From: Bretschneidera sinensis
Lineage: Eukaryota; Streptophyta; Magnoliopsida; Brassicales; Akaniaceae
Assembly: GCA_023935145.1 (NCBI GenBank)
Contig: CM043697.1
Span: forward strand, 46,848,001 to 46,912,000
Length of the DNA: 64,000 nucleotides
Reading direction: 5' to 3'
Shown: positions 22,999 through 34,909 of the stretch, in pieces
How positions within the stretch are numbered: the first letter of the stretch is position 1
Layout: each line of letters opens with the position of its first letter
Position numbers and translations under genes: made by a program
The notes under the pieces: generated by a model
Seen by the model: the letters and a program-made list of their open reading frames with translations, nothing else
Database searches by the model: none
What the model was told of the DNA's origin: nothing

Positions 22999-24704
22999 CA
23001 AATTATCGTGATGCTTCATCGATAAAAGTCTCATCATTGCGTTTATGAGTTTCAGCAAAAAACTCTACGCACCCGGGCTCATTTCCATGTGTCATCTCCT
23101 ACCATTTATGAATAGAGTTCAAACAGTGACTAAATACACTACATCTCAATGAAAGTATGGATGAATGAAGCAAATGAACTCATATACTCATCTCTTCTTC
23201 TAGCAAAACTCTTTGAACCGGTCGTGTGAGGACATTGTTGTCTTTCACATGCCACTGTCCCTATAGTAGAATATTTCTACACCAATAATAAACTAATTGA
23301 ATAATAAGTCATTATTAGAAAAATAGAAACAATGAGAATCCAAATGAACATAATTATCTTAAAACAACCTCACTCTGCTCTGAGAACCAGTAGTTCACCA
23401 GTTGCTTCCACTGGTCTTGATCTACTCATTTTGGGACATTGTTGCTCAAAACTTATTGTTTTGTTTTATTCTTCACATGGTCCCTTTTAAGCATATATCG
23501 GTAGTCCTTCCATTTTTTCCCTAACATCCTTAATAAAATTTTGTCTATCACCTAAATCATAAGGTAATGGAACTTCCTCTACTATAAAGAAAGGAAATTG
23601 ATGTCAAATAAGCATTATTGGTGTTAGGGATTATGCATGTACAACACTACAAAAACAAAAAAAAAACAAAATTTTTTTGGAGGAAAACCCGAAATTAAGT
23701 TGTTACTTACCCGAATCAATACAATAAGGTCCTTCTTATAGTTAGAAGGGACCTTCTTCCAATCCGTGTAATTAACCGAACAAAGGTTCCCTCTCTTTGC
23801 AACCTTGCCCAACCAACTACTTAATATTTGGCCACCCTTTTTAATTGGTTGCTTACGTGCATTGAAGTGGACCACAATTTTTTCCCCACGTTCAAGGGAC
23901 AACACTTGTGAGGTTCTCAGGACAGGTGTTTGCTTCCTCACCCTCCCTTCAGAATCTATACATTGAAAACATAAATTTTATAATTAGTATAACAATGTGA
24001 TATCAAATTAGTTATAAAGAGAATGTATTATAATACAAAAATTACCAATTATCTCAAATTGTTCACTATCATTGTTTTCACTTTCCGTTGTTATTAGCTC
24101 ATTCTCAGAATCATTTTGCGAGTCATGATCATCATCAAGGTGATACTCATGGTCATAGTCAATATCTTCTTGATGGTGTGAAGACTCAGCTGGAGCCTGT
24201 TTTGACAAGTTATCTCTGACTGAGAGAGGAATATATTTTGACCTATACATCTTGCAATCTGTATACATAAAAGCATAAAAATGATTATATCTCACACTAT
24301 CAAGAATGTATTAAGAGTTAACAAGAATTAGAAGAACCACACCTAAAAGATAGGAATGGTCAAGGGCTCGCAGCAAATGCAGTAATCAATAACTGTTGAG
24401 AACCTGTGAATAAATGAACAAATAAGTGGTTCAAATAGGATTTAAAAACAAGCGATAATCAATAATACAACTAAAACAGGAATTTACAACATTCTGAAGT
24501 AACATTCCACAAACTGTACGCAAAAAATACAATAAAACAATAAAATGCACATAACCCGAAAGAATACAATAAAACATTACAAATCTCTTTGACACACATA
24601 TGCCACATAAATATACATCCAAATACAATTACATTGAAATGCACATAAAACTAGTTGGTATCTTAGTCAATGTCCATCCTAGCCCAAGTTGAGACACAAT
24701 CTAA

Positions 24705-27700
24705 TTAATCGTCTACCACTACATTAGAAGGCATGCACTGATTGTAAGTGTCGTCATCCTCTTCATGCGTTTTTTCTCCTATTTCATATAGGTCCCTTGG
24801 CTTTGTGATCACAACATGATACCATTCCTTTCTTGTTGGGTCTTGCATATAAAACACTTGTTTCGCTTGAGATGAAATAACGTACGGGTCATCCTTCAAT
24901 AACCGACCAGTGTGTATGAACCTATTCAAGTTCACGAGAATGCACCTACTTGCATCTTTCTTTAAACCCCTGGGTGAATTAATATCCACCCAATCACAAC
25001 GGAATAGCACAATCTTAAATGTCCCATAGTAATCTAACTCGATGATTGATGTTTTTAACTAACTGTTATCCATCACAGTGATAATAATAGATAATAACAA
25101 CTCAATTTAAACACATGATTACTAAGTTTCTTTATTGATACTAACCTACGAAAGTCAGAAAGTTTATCATTATGGAGAAACACATAACGATGTTCTTGAG
25201 CCAATGACATGTTATCGAGCTCAACTCTTACAATCTTTCCCATTATCCATCCACCTAAGGAAAACATGTATTCCTCCGGATAATCTACAGTATCATTGTT
25301 CCTTTGGGGGCGGTTGAATTTAGTCTCTGCACCTTTGAAGTATTGGGAGCAATATGTTAGACACTCTTCCCCATTTTACCCTTCAGCAATTGATCCCTCG
25401 GGTCGACTTCTATTATGTACGTAAGATTTTTTGCGCACTAAATACCTTACAAAGCCAAAACATTAAAAATAAATTAAGTAGCCAATAATATATAAAAAAA
25501 AAACAAAGTGAACAAATTAGCTTTAAACATCTAACCTCTCAAGAGGATACAGCCACCTGTAGTATACGGGACCACCAAGTCTAGCCTCGGAGGCTAAGTG
25601 AATGATAAGATGAACCATAATGGTAAAGAAACCCAGGGGGAATATTTTCTCCAAATGGCAGAGTGTCAAAGCAACATACGACTCCAATATGTCAAGCTTA
25701 TGGGGATCAAGGGCTTTAGAGCATAAAGCTTTGAAAATTGATGATAACTCAGAAACAACTACTACAACATGTCTAGGCAAAGATGCTCTTAAAGCAATCA
25801 GAAAGATTTCTTGCATCAATATATGACCGTCATGACTCTTTAAGTTTAACAGCTTACGATCCTCTAGGTTGACACATCTCGAGATGTTTGATGCATACCC
25901 GTCAGGAACTTTAAGATTTGCCAAAACTATTAAGAAATTCTGCTTCTCCTTCGTGGACATAGTATAACATGCTGGAGGCGAGTGATCTTTTCCATTAGGA
26001 AGAACAACTAAATGGAGGTCTTTCCTAATACCAATTTCCTCGAGATCGCGGCGTGCCTTTTTATTATCTTTAGTCTTACCATCTTTTTTCAATATTGTTC
26101 CAATCAAATTATCATATACATTCTTCTCTATATGCATCACATCTAAATTATGACGTAATAGATTGTCTTTCCAATATGGTAACTCAAAAAAAATGCTTTT
26201 TTTTTCACAACATATCTACAACTCCCTCCCCCATGGGAAGATCCTCATTATCAACATTTTCAAGGAAATCATCCACACCCTCAAAAAGGTTATCAACTTC
26301 ATCCACTAGCACTTGCCCCATAGAGGTACCAACATCCTCTCTTGTCTTTTCTTAGAAGGCTTCGAGGTTTTACCATAGATATAGTTTCCACCCTCTAGTT
26401 GTCTTAAAACATCGTGCTCAAACGGTGGAACAGGAGCAGATCCCAACTCTATGGTGCCATCAAACTGATCCTTTTGAAAACAAAACTCATGGTTTTCTGC
26501 TAACCATCGACGATGACCCATATAGCAAAACTTTCCCCCGTACTTTAACCATACAGAATGCGTAGATTCCCCACAACATGGACAAGCAACCCGCCGCTTG
26601 GTGTTCCAACCAGATAAGTTTGCATATGATGAAAAATCATTAATGGTCCAAAGAAGAGAAGTGCGCAGCTTAAAGCTTTGATTGGTGGACGCATCAACAC
26701 CATCCCATAATTGTTTCAACTCTTCCATTAGAGGCTGCAAAAAGATATCAATATCATTACTAGAGTTTTTCTCACCAGGAATAACAATTGAAAGGAGGAA
26801 GGATGTTTACTTCATGCAAAGCCACGGTGGCAAGTTATATGGGACCAAAAGAACGGGCCATGTGCTATAAGTCGAACTCATTGTTAGAAAGAGATTGAAC
26901 CCGTCACTAGCTAAGCCAAGCCTAACACTCCGAGGATCAGCTACAAAATTGGGATACATAGTATCAAATTCATTCCAGGCTAATCCATCTGCCGGGTGTC
27001 TTAAAATCTCATCCTTTGTCCGATCTTTATCATGCCATCTCATTAATGAAGCCGTTTTAGATGACATATATATCCTCTTCAATCTCGATATTATGAAAAA
27101 TAATGCAATACTTTAGCTGGCTTTTTTTTTTGATTGACCATCCATCTCATTCAACGGATCCTCATCATCAGCATTATTTTTAACCCACTGTGGCACACCA
27201 CACACATGAAAAAATTCATTATTCACATGCTCACCCCAATACAATGTGCAGTCATTAGGACAAACATGAATCTTCTCATAGCCAAGACCCAATCATTTGA
27301 TAATCTTCATGGCTTCATAATAATTTGATGGCAATGGAGCACACATCGGAAATGCCATGTTGATAAACTCAAGCAACATAGTCAGATATTTACCAGACCA
27401 CCCATTCAAACATTTGAGGTGTAGTAGATATAACATGAAACTTAACTTTGTGAAATTCTGATAAGCCAGATAAAGTTCATTATCGTAATCTTTCATCCAA
27501 TTGTGATACTGAGTCATCTCATCAATAGCAAAACGAACTGGATGTTCGACGTGTGAAGGATCACCACAATTATTGAACTCAAACCCACCATGAGCCTGTT
27601 ACTCTTCACCATGCTCATTTGAAGATCCCACTTTGATTCCTAAACTTAACGGTTCATTGTTTGGGTTTTCATAAGTAACCTTGAAGGCACCTCGGAGCAA

Positions 27701-28012
27701 ACCCAACACTTCATCTCGTCCCATGAAGCCACCTGGAACACTAGTGGGTTGTGAACTAGTGTGAGTGTGGTCTATACAAGAGACTTTCTCCCCATGAAAA
27801 ACCCACTCGGTGTAACCTGGACTAAACCCATTGTACAATAGATGCTCCTGAACAATTTCTGGTTCGAATGAATAACAATTACCACATCTCTTACATGGAC
27901 AAATAATGCTACCACGACCACAAGCTTTCTGACACGCAAATCTAATGAAGTTTGCAACACCATCCATATAGGCTTTACCCGGCCTCGGTTTATCTATCCA
28001 ACTTTTATCCAT
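24705..28012 (-). pseudogene. tnpD: TNPD/TNP2-type transposase gene of CACTA-2
   Basis: The start at 28012 gives MDKSWIDKPRPGKAYMDG and the Transpos_assoc domain with C-P-C-x2-C ('IICPCKRCGNCYSF'), ending about 27599. The TNP2 core follows (27517-27140, 27082-25900), with 'LRHPADGLAWNEFDTMYPNF', 'LGLASDGFNLF', 'RTSLLWTINDFSSYANLSGW' and 'MMHIEKNVYDNLIGTILK'; the Asp of SDG and NDF are probable catalytic residues. DUF4218 has 'LTLCHLEKIFPLGFF' and 'GGPVYYRWLYPLERL' (about 25760-25523). DUF4216 (25010-24705) has 'LFRCDWVDI' and 'VISSQAKQVFYMQDP'. Defects include a CAA-to-TAA stop in 'PPWLCMKQTSF' near 26805 and a frameshift near 26300. This protein cuts the element ends. Confidence 0.85.
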
Positions 28013-28879
28013 TTTTAGATGACGCCAATAGACTTTCCTAAAACGATGTTAAGAAAGCCAAAAAGGAAATATTTTTGGCAAAAGAAGGCGTAATCACAAA
28101 CTTGGATTTGATTTGTAAGTGGATGAACTTAAATTGATAACAACAAATTGAGTTAAAACTATATTTAATATTATATACAAAGTACCCCAATATAAAAACA
28201 AATTATTCATGTAACTACATTACGTGAAAACATTATTAGTTCTATTTTAAAAAAATAAGAAAAATATTCATTGTATATTTAATATTATAAACAAAGTATC
28301 CCAATAAAAAATTCTTTTAAAAACATAAACATTATTTATTTTCCATAACATTACAGTATACTAGTAACATGTGTGAAACATGCAGAGTATACGCACAAAG
28401 AGGCAGATGGCAATGTAGAGGGATATTCGTGAATAAAGTTCATAAAACAGATGCACTTTATGCAGGCTAATATACATTTTCAAAACCATGTTCAGAGCCC
28501 ATGTGCATGTATGCTAAATAGTAGGTCATATAGATATTGCATTCAGGGAACATACTAAAACTGGACGAACCTCAATAATTTTTCCCTAAACTAAAACTAT
28601 ATTCTGTCACGAACAAAGATAGGGGGTTAGAATAGAGGTTCAAAGATCTAAGTCACTCCCTGTTTTGAACACAAAAGGCAAAACATAACTGCAGAAAACT
28701 AAAAATTTATAGATTGTAAACTAATTGCAAAGAAAACAACTCTTCCCTTGAGTATTACAATACTGAAAAATGAAAATAAATTTCCTCAAGGCCATAAGGG
28801 CATTCTTTTCAACATTTAACTTTTCTACCTCCCCTATTAGCAACCTAAGTGAATTAAAACAATTTACATTAACAAAAAA

Positions 28880-29480
28880 AAGCAAACCTTTAGGCCCCAG
28901 GGGCACATATCCCACATTGTAACTTCTAATGTACATCATCCACTCATCTCTTCTAATCCACTTAGTGAAAAAAAGAGAAAAAAAATTGACTCGCCTAGGA
29001 ACTTGCCCCACATCACAAAGGAGCGAGTGAGGATGATGGTGTATTTGAATTGCCTAAATCATGTAGAGAGCCAGAGTAGTCCTTCGAAAGTGTGCTAGGC
29101 TAACTTCTAACACCTCTCTATTCATCTACTCTGATTCACTTAGCTAAAGAAAAATAAACCTCTGGCCCCACTGAACACTTGCCCACATGAAGTGAGTGTG
29201 ATGACAATATATTAGTCACTTAAGCCACCTTTGCGCCAAAATACTCCTTTTAAGGTATACTTGGGGCTAACTTCTAATGTATCTCATCCATTCATCTCAT
29301 TATTTCACTTATTTAGCAAAACATATCAAACCCTTGAACCCTATGGGCACTTGTTGCACACTGCTAAGTAGTGAGTGCAGATGATTGTATATTAGTAGCC
29401 TAAGTCATCTTCTGAGCCAAAGTACTCCTTTTAAGGTGCACCTGGAGTTGGGGCTAACTTTTAATTTACCTTATTCGCTC
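28880..29480. repeat. Tandem repeat of about 170-190 bp, three copies plus part
   Basis: 'taacttctaa' or 'taacttttaa' recurs near 28920, 29101, 29268 and 29456. Each is followed by a 'catccattcatctc..ttcactta' block and a 'gggcacttgcccaca' block. Copies are diverged by substitutions and small indels. It lies upstream of TNPD in CACTA-2. Confidence 0.7.
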
Positions 29481-29555
29481 AACTGAACAGAACTAACGTT
29501 TTTTTGCTGTACAAATAGCTCAAAAATTAAAATTTCATTTTCTAGAAGAAACTTT

Positions 29556-29573
29556 GGGGGGGGGGGGGGGGGG
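29556..29573. repeat. Run of 18 guanines
   Basis: A homopolymer of 18 G on the plus strand within CACTA-2. It could form a G-quadruplex, and its exact length is prone to sequencing error. Confidence 0.8.
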
Positions 29574-31029
29574 CACTATGTTCACATAAATGAAGAATAA
29601 CCAACTTGCTTGAGTCAATGTGGTCGCATTTGCAATAACAAAAGGAACATTCACAAATCGTGCCAAGGTTTTGGCAAGGTCTTCCCTGTCCTTGAAAGAA
29701 CATCAAAACAGAACAGGTTAGAAACAGTAACATGATTTTAATCAATTCAATTACATCATTATAGTGTTTAAGCTTTACTTATGCCACAATTTACATTTGG
29801 ATGGAAAACGAGAACATGATAAAATTCCATGAAAAATTTCACATGACAACCCAAAAAAAGAAGAAACAAAATCTCACACCTGCACTCAAATGTTAATAAA
29901 AAAAAGATGAAGGAACCATAATAGTAAAATTAAGAAGATACTCATAAAAAATGTAAATAAAAAAGAATCTTCCTCTTAGAACAATTTCTATGATAATGCT
30001 TCTGTTATCAATATCAGCAGAGAAGAAAAAAAGGACTAAAAAGTGGTAGAGTAAAGATCCTTGATTCTACATTTAGTAAAACCAAAATATCATAATGAAG
30101 CAATGTGTTAATATCTGACATCTCCAAAACATCCATGGTGATGATTCAAAAAAATAAAGCAACCTGAATATACTGAAAAAAGACACTTAATTAAAGGGGA
30201 AGGAACACAATAAGATATTCGTGAATAAAGTTCCCATTTAAAGGGGAAGGAACACAATAATCAAAGCTGTTTAGATTTAGGAAACAAGCCTTTGTTAGCA
30301 ATCTTTAAAAAAACTAAATCAAGCATTTTAATTGATTACTGCCTCTTGAAACTGAAAAAGGTTAATATATATTAGTAATTAAGAGCTATTAATAACAAAA
30401 AAAAAACAATATTTGCAGGAAAGTAATAAGCTTGATTTTAAGCCAATGTAAACCAAAGTAGCATAGTCTAATGTCATAGGTCAGACAACAAAAATCAAGC
30501 AAACCAAAATAGCATTATCCACCATGTTTTATAAGAAATACCAAACTATGGGAACGTTATGAGAGAAGCATACCTTTTTTTCCACTTAATATAAACAGCT
30601 CAATAATTGCAAAAATTATAAACCAATTTTACTAATTCAGACTGAATGATGTCAAAATCATAATTTACCAGAAAGAGAAAAGAGAAAATAAATACTATTT
30701 CATAACAAATACCAAATAAGAGCAAAAAAGGGGCGGGGGTGGGAATCATGTATGGAACCCAAAAATTTGAGGCATGTGTAACCCGAATTTAAAACTCTAA
30801 ATTGTATAATAAAAATATACAAATATAACTAACAATAACTTACCAAAATTGTGGAGAAAAATAAAAATTCCTGTATGAGAGAGTAAAATGAAGCGAAACT
30901 TAATTAGAAGTTGAGAAAAGAAGCAACTTAAAGAGACCAATAAGTGAGACAGAGAGATTTACTTGAGAGGGACCAACGATGATGAAGATGCCGACCCTTG
31001 GTGGGTTTTCCCAGACCACAATAGAGGTG

Positions 31030-31250
31030 CTTTAGGGAAAAGCATGGACGCGACAAGGAGGAAACCAGAGAGAGAGTGAAAATTTTAGGGAAAATGTTGA
31101 AGCGGCAGTGGAGGAAACCAGAGAGAGAGAAAAAATTTTAGGCAAGCACGGACGCGGCAAGGAGGAAACCAAAGAGAGAGAAAATGTTGCAACGGCAATG
31201 GAGGATACCAGAGAGATCGAAAGAGAAAAGTTTAGCCAAAAGCACAGACG
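31030..31250. repeat. Imperfect 40-55-bp direct repeats near CACTA-2 right end
   Basis: 'gaggaaacc' (last copy gaggatacc) starts at 31057, 31111, 31162 and 31201, each followed by 'agagagag' and related blocks with 'ggacgcggcaa'. It lies just inside the subterminal array, probably in the leader of the minus-strand transcripts. Confidence 0.6.
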
Positions 31251-31289
31251 CAGCAAAGAACGACAATATTTGTGAATTTTTTTATCATA

Positions 31290-31704
31290 ATCTGGCACTT
31301 TAAAGTGCTGGAATATGCTACTTTCATATTCCGGCGCTTTGAAGCGCTGGAATATGTTCCTTTCATATTTCATCCCTTCAAACTGCTGGAATATGAAATG
31401 GGTTTCGAGCATATTCCGACACTAAGCGTCGGAATATGCTCGAAACCCGTTTCATATTTCGGTGCTTTGAAGTGTCGAAATATGCAAAGAGTATTTTCCA
31501 GCACTTTCAAGCGTCGGTATATACCTGCGCTTAAAAGCGCCGGAATATGTAATCAGATTTGCATATAACGGCGCTTTTAAGCGTCGTTATATGTTCTTTG
31601 ACTATTGTGGTGCTTTTTAAGAAAGTGCCGGGGGTTAATATATTGCAGTGCTTTTGTCAAGTGCCAGAAATAAAGCGTCGGCAAATGTCACTTATCTTGT
31701 AGTG
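31290..31704. repeat. Right subterminal repeats and terminus of CACTA-2
   Basis: More than ten alternating-orientation motifs of the type GGCGCTTTGAAGCGC and GGAATATG end with ATCTTGTAGTG at 31704. This is the counterpart of 19644-19920. Confidence 0.85.
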
Positions 31705-31707
31705 TTT

Positions 31708-33290
31708 GTTATTTATGTTTTGTTAGTTTAACTTTTTTATTTTTTTAAAAACAAATTGATATATATGTTGCTTAGGTTCTGTTTGGTGGGTTGGAATTTT
31801 TTTGTTTTTGGTCATCCATTTTCTCGTGTCTCTCTCTACTGTAAGTCCTCTATAACTTGTTTTGTTTATTTAATTTATTTCGACTTTTTAATTTTTTTAT
31901 TTTGAAATATATGTTGTTTAGGTTCCATTAAGTGGGTTTTTGCATCTCTCTCTACTGTAAGTCCTCTCTTACTTGTTTTGTTAATTTTGTTTATTTAATT
32001 TATTTCTGTTTTTTAATTTTTTTTTAATTTTGATATATATATATATATATATATTACTTTATTTCCGTTAAGTGGGTTGCAACTTTTTTTGTTTTTTGTT
32101 TTTTGTTTTCAAATGTTTTGATTGTGTTTGGTTTTTATTTTGTTTCCAATATTTGAAAACATAATTTTATTCCAGATTTTGGGCCTTGTTCATAAGTTTT
32201 TATGATCCTGGAAAAAAATTGAATGAATCATATTTTTGCACTTGAAAAAAATACTTAGTAATTCTTTTTAGTCCTAATTAATAGATATGTGAATGTGAAA
32301 TATTACTCAAATATCATTTGCTTTAATTAATGAAATTTCCAATAATATATACAAGCGAGACCCCCACACTATGCATCAACTGTATACTTGGAAAAATTAG
32401 TACCGTCAACATAATAAACGTATTTTTAAAAAATTTCAGTTAAATAATGTAATGCTTTACTTATATATGATTGGAAAATGTAAATACTCCCCGATTTTTC
32501 TTAGGTGATATTTCTACAATATATACAGGTACTTGTTCCATACAAATTAAGAATATAAGTTTGTTTTTCTACATTGTATGAAAAAATTAATTAATTGAGA
32601 CGGAAAATCATCATATAATAATATAATTACCGCGTAACTAAAGAAATCGATTCAATTCGACAATGTTATAGATTAAGAGCTTTGATAATTAAGTAGCCTA
32701 ATTATAGCACTTAAAATTAGATTATAAACATAGAGCCTAGAGAGAGAAAAAAGTTAAAAAAAAAGATTGATAACTTTGATAAAATTAGTTACTTTTAGTT
32801 CCTTTTTATAACTAAAATTAATGTAAATTAGTGAATGTGCTATATATCTAGTTTATACTTACGAGTTGAGATTGAGATTTGTGATAAGATAATTGATAAG
32901 TCTAGCATTTAGAGAAAGAGAGTGAAAAGTGGTAGACTTCAAGTTTAAGAAAGATAAAAAGCTCCAAAACCAAACTTAATTTATTGAAAAGTGATAAGGT
33001 TCAAGTTTAAGTTTAAACTTTATAATGTATATTCTAAATTATTAATGCGTAAGCTAATAGTGAAAATGACACAGAATAAATGACTGACCATAAATGTGCA
33101 TACTATACCTATAAATGTGAGCTTGTTTACTTATAAATATGCATACTATACATGCATCATGGCATATAATGCATATATCCATGCATTTCATCTTACCTTA
33201 GAATGCCCATCCAATGATTATTAAGTGACCAAAATGCTCTCATTGCTTATCGATTACTATGATTGCCAAGAGAGTGCTCGTGTTCAAATA
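31708..33290 (+). other. Non-coding upstream segment of CACTA-1
   Basis: T-rich DNA with a repeated block ('ctctctctactgtaagtcctct' near 31830 and 31950, 'ttaagtgggtt' near 31930 and 32070) forming two to three units of about 120 bp at 31725-32095. It has a TA run near 32033. Further right it is AT-rich without coding signal. Confidence 0.5.
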
Positions 33291-33318
33291 ATCATTGGAT
33301 TGTCCAGAGTGGACAGTT

Positions 33319-33507
33319 CAGGAATGTGTGATCGATTTTTCAATTTGTAGTTCATAGTTTGTTTTATTTCAACTAGATTTCGGCTGCAACTCTCATTGTT
33401 CTCTAGGTACGCACTAAATTCGGGCCTATCTTCCTCAAGATATAGTTCAGAATTTAAGTCGTGTACTCGGAGGACTAAGGGGAAATGCAGTTGAAATCTT
33501 ATACTTG
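33319..33507 (+). ncRNA. Truncated copy of the CACTA hairpin
   Basis: Homologous to the long hairpin at 53148-53384 of CACTA-3, with the same upstream flank ('ttcaaataatc.ttgg'). Here the 5' arm and inner 3' arm pair, for example 'agatttcggctgcaactct' against 'aaatgcagttgaaatct'. The outer half of the 3' arm has been lost at the junction with the LTR fragment at 33508. Non-coding RNA role is a hypothesis from the foldback. Confidence 0.45.
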
Positions 33508-34016
33508 GTGTCAGGTATTTTATTCAGTCGATTGTATGTTTCATTCAGTCAACTGAATGAATGAAAGAAACTTTATGTCCGTCATTCAGTCAACCAAATG
33601 ACTTCATTCAGTTGACTGAATCAAAGCATTCAATCGACTGAAGGAAACTTTTTGTCCTTCATTCAGTTGACTTAATGACTTCATTTAGTCGACTAAATTT
33701 CCTGAACCAAAATTTTTTTGTTTTCAAAGGTTTTTTCAGTCAAATCTTTTGTCAAAATATTTTGTTTAAAAATGAGCCATAAAGAAAAGCTAAATACTTG
33801 TAAGTAGAGATTTACATATCTTAACTACCTTAAAACCTATTCTAGGTCTTTGGTCTTCTTTTGAGTATCTCTCAAGTACGATCTTTTATTCCTTAGTCTT
33901 GTAATGCGCCTGGTCTTTGAGTTGGATGCTTAGATGCAATTAAAAACACTTAGGTAAAACTATCAGCATAATTAAAACATTGTTTTGTCATAATTAAAAT
34001 CAAATAAGGGTCAACA
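33508..34016 (-). mobile_element. LTR fragment, relative of the solo LTR at 16462
   Basis: It ends TAAGGGTCAACA at 34016. The preceding 100 bp ('ggatgcttaga..caattaaaaacacttagg...attaaaatcaaataa') match the reverse complement of the first about 100 bp of the 16462-17779 LTR. The left part carries repeated ATTCAGTCGACTGAAT-like palindromes (33520-33720). The other LTR terminus is missing, so it is truncated. Confidence 0.75.
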
Positions 34017-34063
34017 GAATCATTATATTGTTTACTAATTTGTTATCAATTTTCGTTACACAG

Positions 34064-34909
34064 GCTACAAACGATCTCGTCAGTGGTACTTCACCGTTAT
34101 TTATTGAGTTAGGTATGTAAATCCAAATATTTCTATGTTAGCCCCTTGGTTGTGTGATAAATTAATGTTAAATCTATACTTGTTTCAAGGTTTTTGGGGA
34201 ATTAAAAAAGTGATAACAAAATATATGTTTGTGGTTTTATTATGCTATTTCAGTTTATATATTGTTATGTTAGTTTACATTTTTTTAATTTAAAAAAAAA
34301 TAAAGTTAGCCTTGGATTGTTATGTTAGATTGTCATTATAAGTTAGTATAATTAGAAACCACATATATTCAATGAAACATTTTTGGAAGATAGAAAAGTG
34401 ATAACAAAATATATGATTGCTATTGTATCATGTTATTTCAATCCATATATTTTGATATGTATGTAAAAAAATAATATGCATAATTGAAATAATACTATAT
34501 ATTTAAAACATTATTGACAATAGATTCTTTATTATTTTTGTAATTAGAACGATGACAACTTTTATCGTAGCTGCATGGATCGTCGAGTTGTTAATCATGC
34601 CCTATCTACGGAATTTTTAGAAAGGGTGGAGGTTTTTCTTGATTTTGCATATGGTAATTCATCGTTTGAGTATAACGATGAAACTATTTGGTGTCATTAT
34701 TTTCTATATCAGAATTGAAGTTTTTAAACTGAGAAACAATTACCTCACACCTATATATGAAAAGTTTTACTCCTAATTATAAGAGGTGGATTTTTCACGG
34801 TGAGAGTTATTTGAGACATGAACGGTCGACGATCCAATCAGATCACCATATCGATGAAGGTTTCGGAGAAACAAATCACATAAGGGAGATGGTAATGGAT
34901 GTTGCTGGT
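34064..34909 (+). pseudogene. tnpD: 5' exons of the CACTA-1 TNPD gene
   Basis: A small exon at 34064-34112 lies between a CAG acceptor and a GTATGT donor. The main exon starts near 34548, with a start codon at 34575: MDRRVVNHALSTEFLERVEV, then FLDFAYGNSSFEYNDETIWC. This is the Transpos_assoc domain, although the Cys pattern is poorly kept. After a stop near 34718, 'FHGESYLRHERSTIQSD' can be read in another frame before the Gypsy insertion at 34910. The TNP2 catalytic core that should follow is not found. Confidence 0.7.

Larger units (their letters stand above)
20130..24295 (-). pseudogene. tnpA: TNPA-like gene of CACTA-2 (Transposase_24 type)
   Basis: Six putative exons can be followed on the minus strand. 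(1) About 24295-24046, acidic (DIDYDHEYHLDDDHDSQNDSE). (2) 23956-23712, 'RTSQVLSLERGEKIVVHFN' and 'LGKVAKRGNLCSVNYTDWKKVP', with GTAAGT donor. (3) 23587-23369, 'QDQWKQLVNYWFSEQSE'. (4) About 23270-23205, 'PHTTGSKSFARRRDE'. (5) 23103-22999, 'FFAETHKRNDETFIDEASR'. (6) 20583-20130, 'VFTELMGEESSGRVRGHGFG', then a coiled coil ending 'MDELKSLLQHLVNRGPQN'. The order matches plant Ptta/En/Spm TNPA proteins, which bind subterminal repeats. Stops in exons 3, 5 and 6 and a frameshift in exon 3 indicate decay. A 2.4-kb intron separates exons 5 and 6. Confidence 0.8.
28013..31029 (-). other. Upstream region of CACTA-2 transposase
   Basis: Between the TNPD start and the right terminus lies about 3 kb without recognisable coding sequence. 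It probably holds promoter, leader and introns of the minus-strand genes. It contains a three-copy tandem repeat (28880-29480), a run of 18 G (29556-29573) and a direct repeat of 'aaaggggaaggaacacaata' near 30195 and 30240. Confidence 0.5.
19644..31704 (-). mobile_element. CACTA-2: 12-kb En/Spm transposon nested in CACTA-1
   Basis: The left end reads AACTACAAGATAA (first base C changed to A). The right end, inverted, is CACTACAAGATAAG at 31704. The 3-bp flanks TTT are identical (19641-19643 and 31705-31707). Subterminal arrays with GGCGCTT/AAGCGCC(G) motifs lie at 19660-19920 and 31290-31690. It carries both expected genes on the minus strand, TNPD (about 28012-24705) and TNPA (about 24295-20130). 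It is the most complete CACTA here, but has stops in both genes and a damaged left terminus. Confidence 0.92.

Noticed and set aside
31032..31568. Open frames on both strands with regular repeats
   Set aside because: They are produced by the short repeats and subterminal arrays of CACTA-2.
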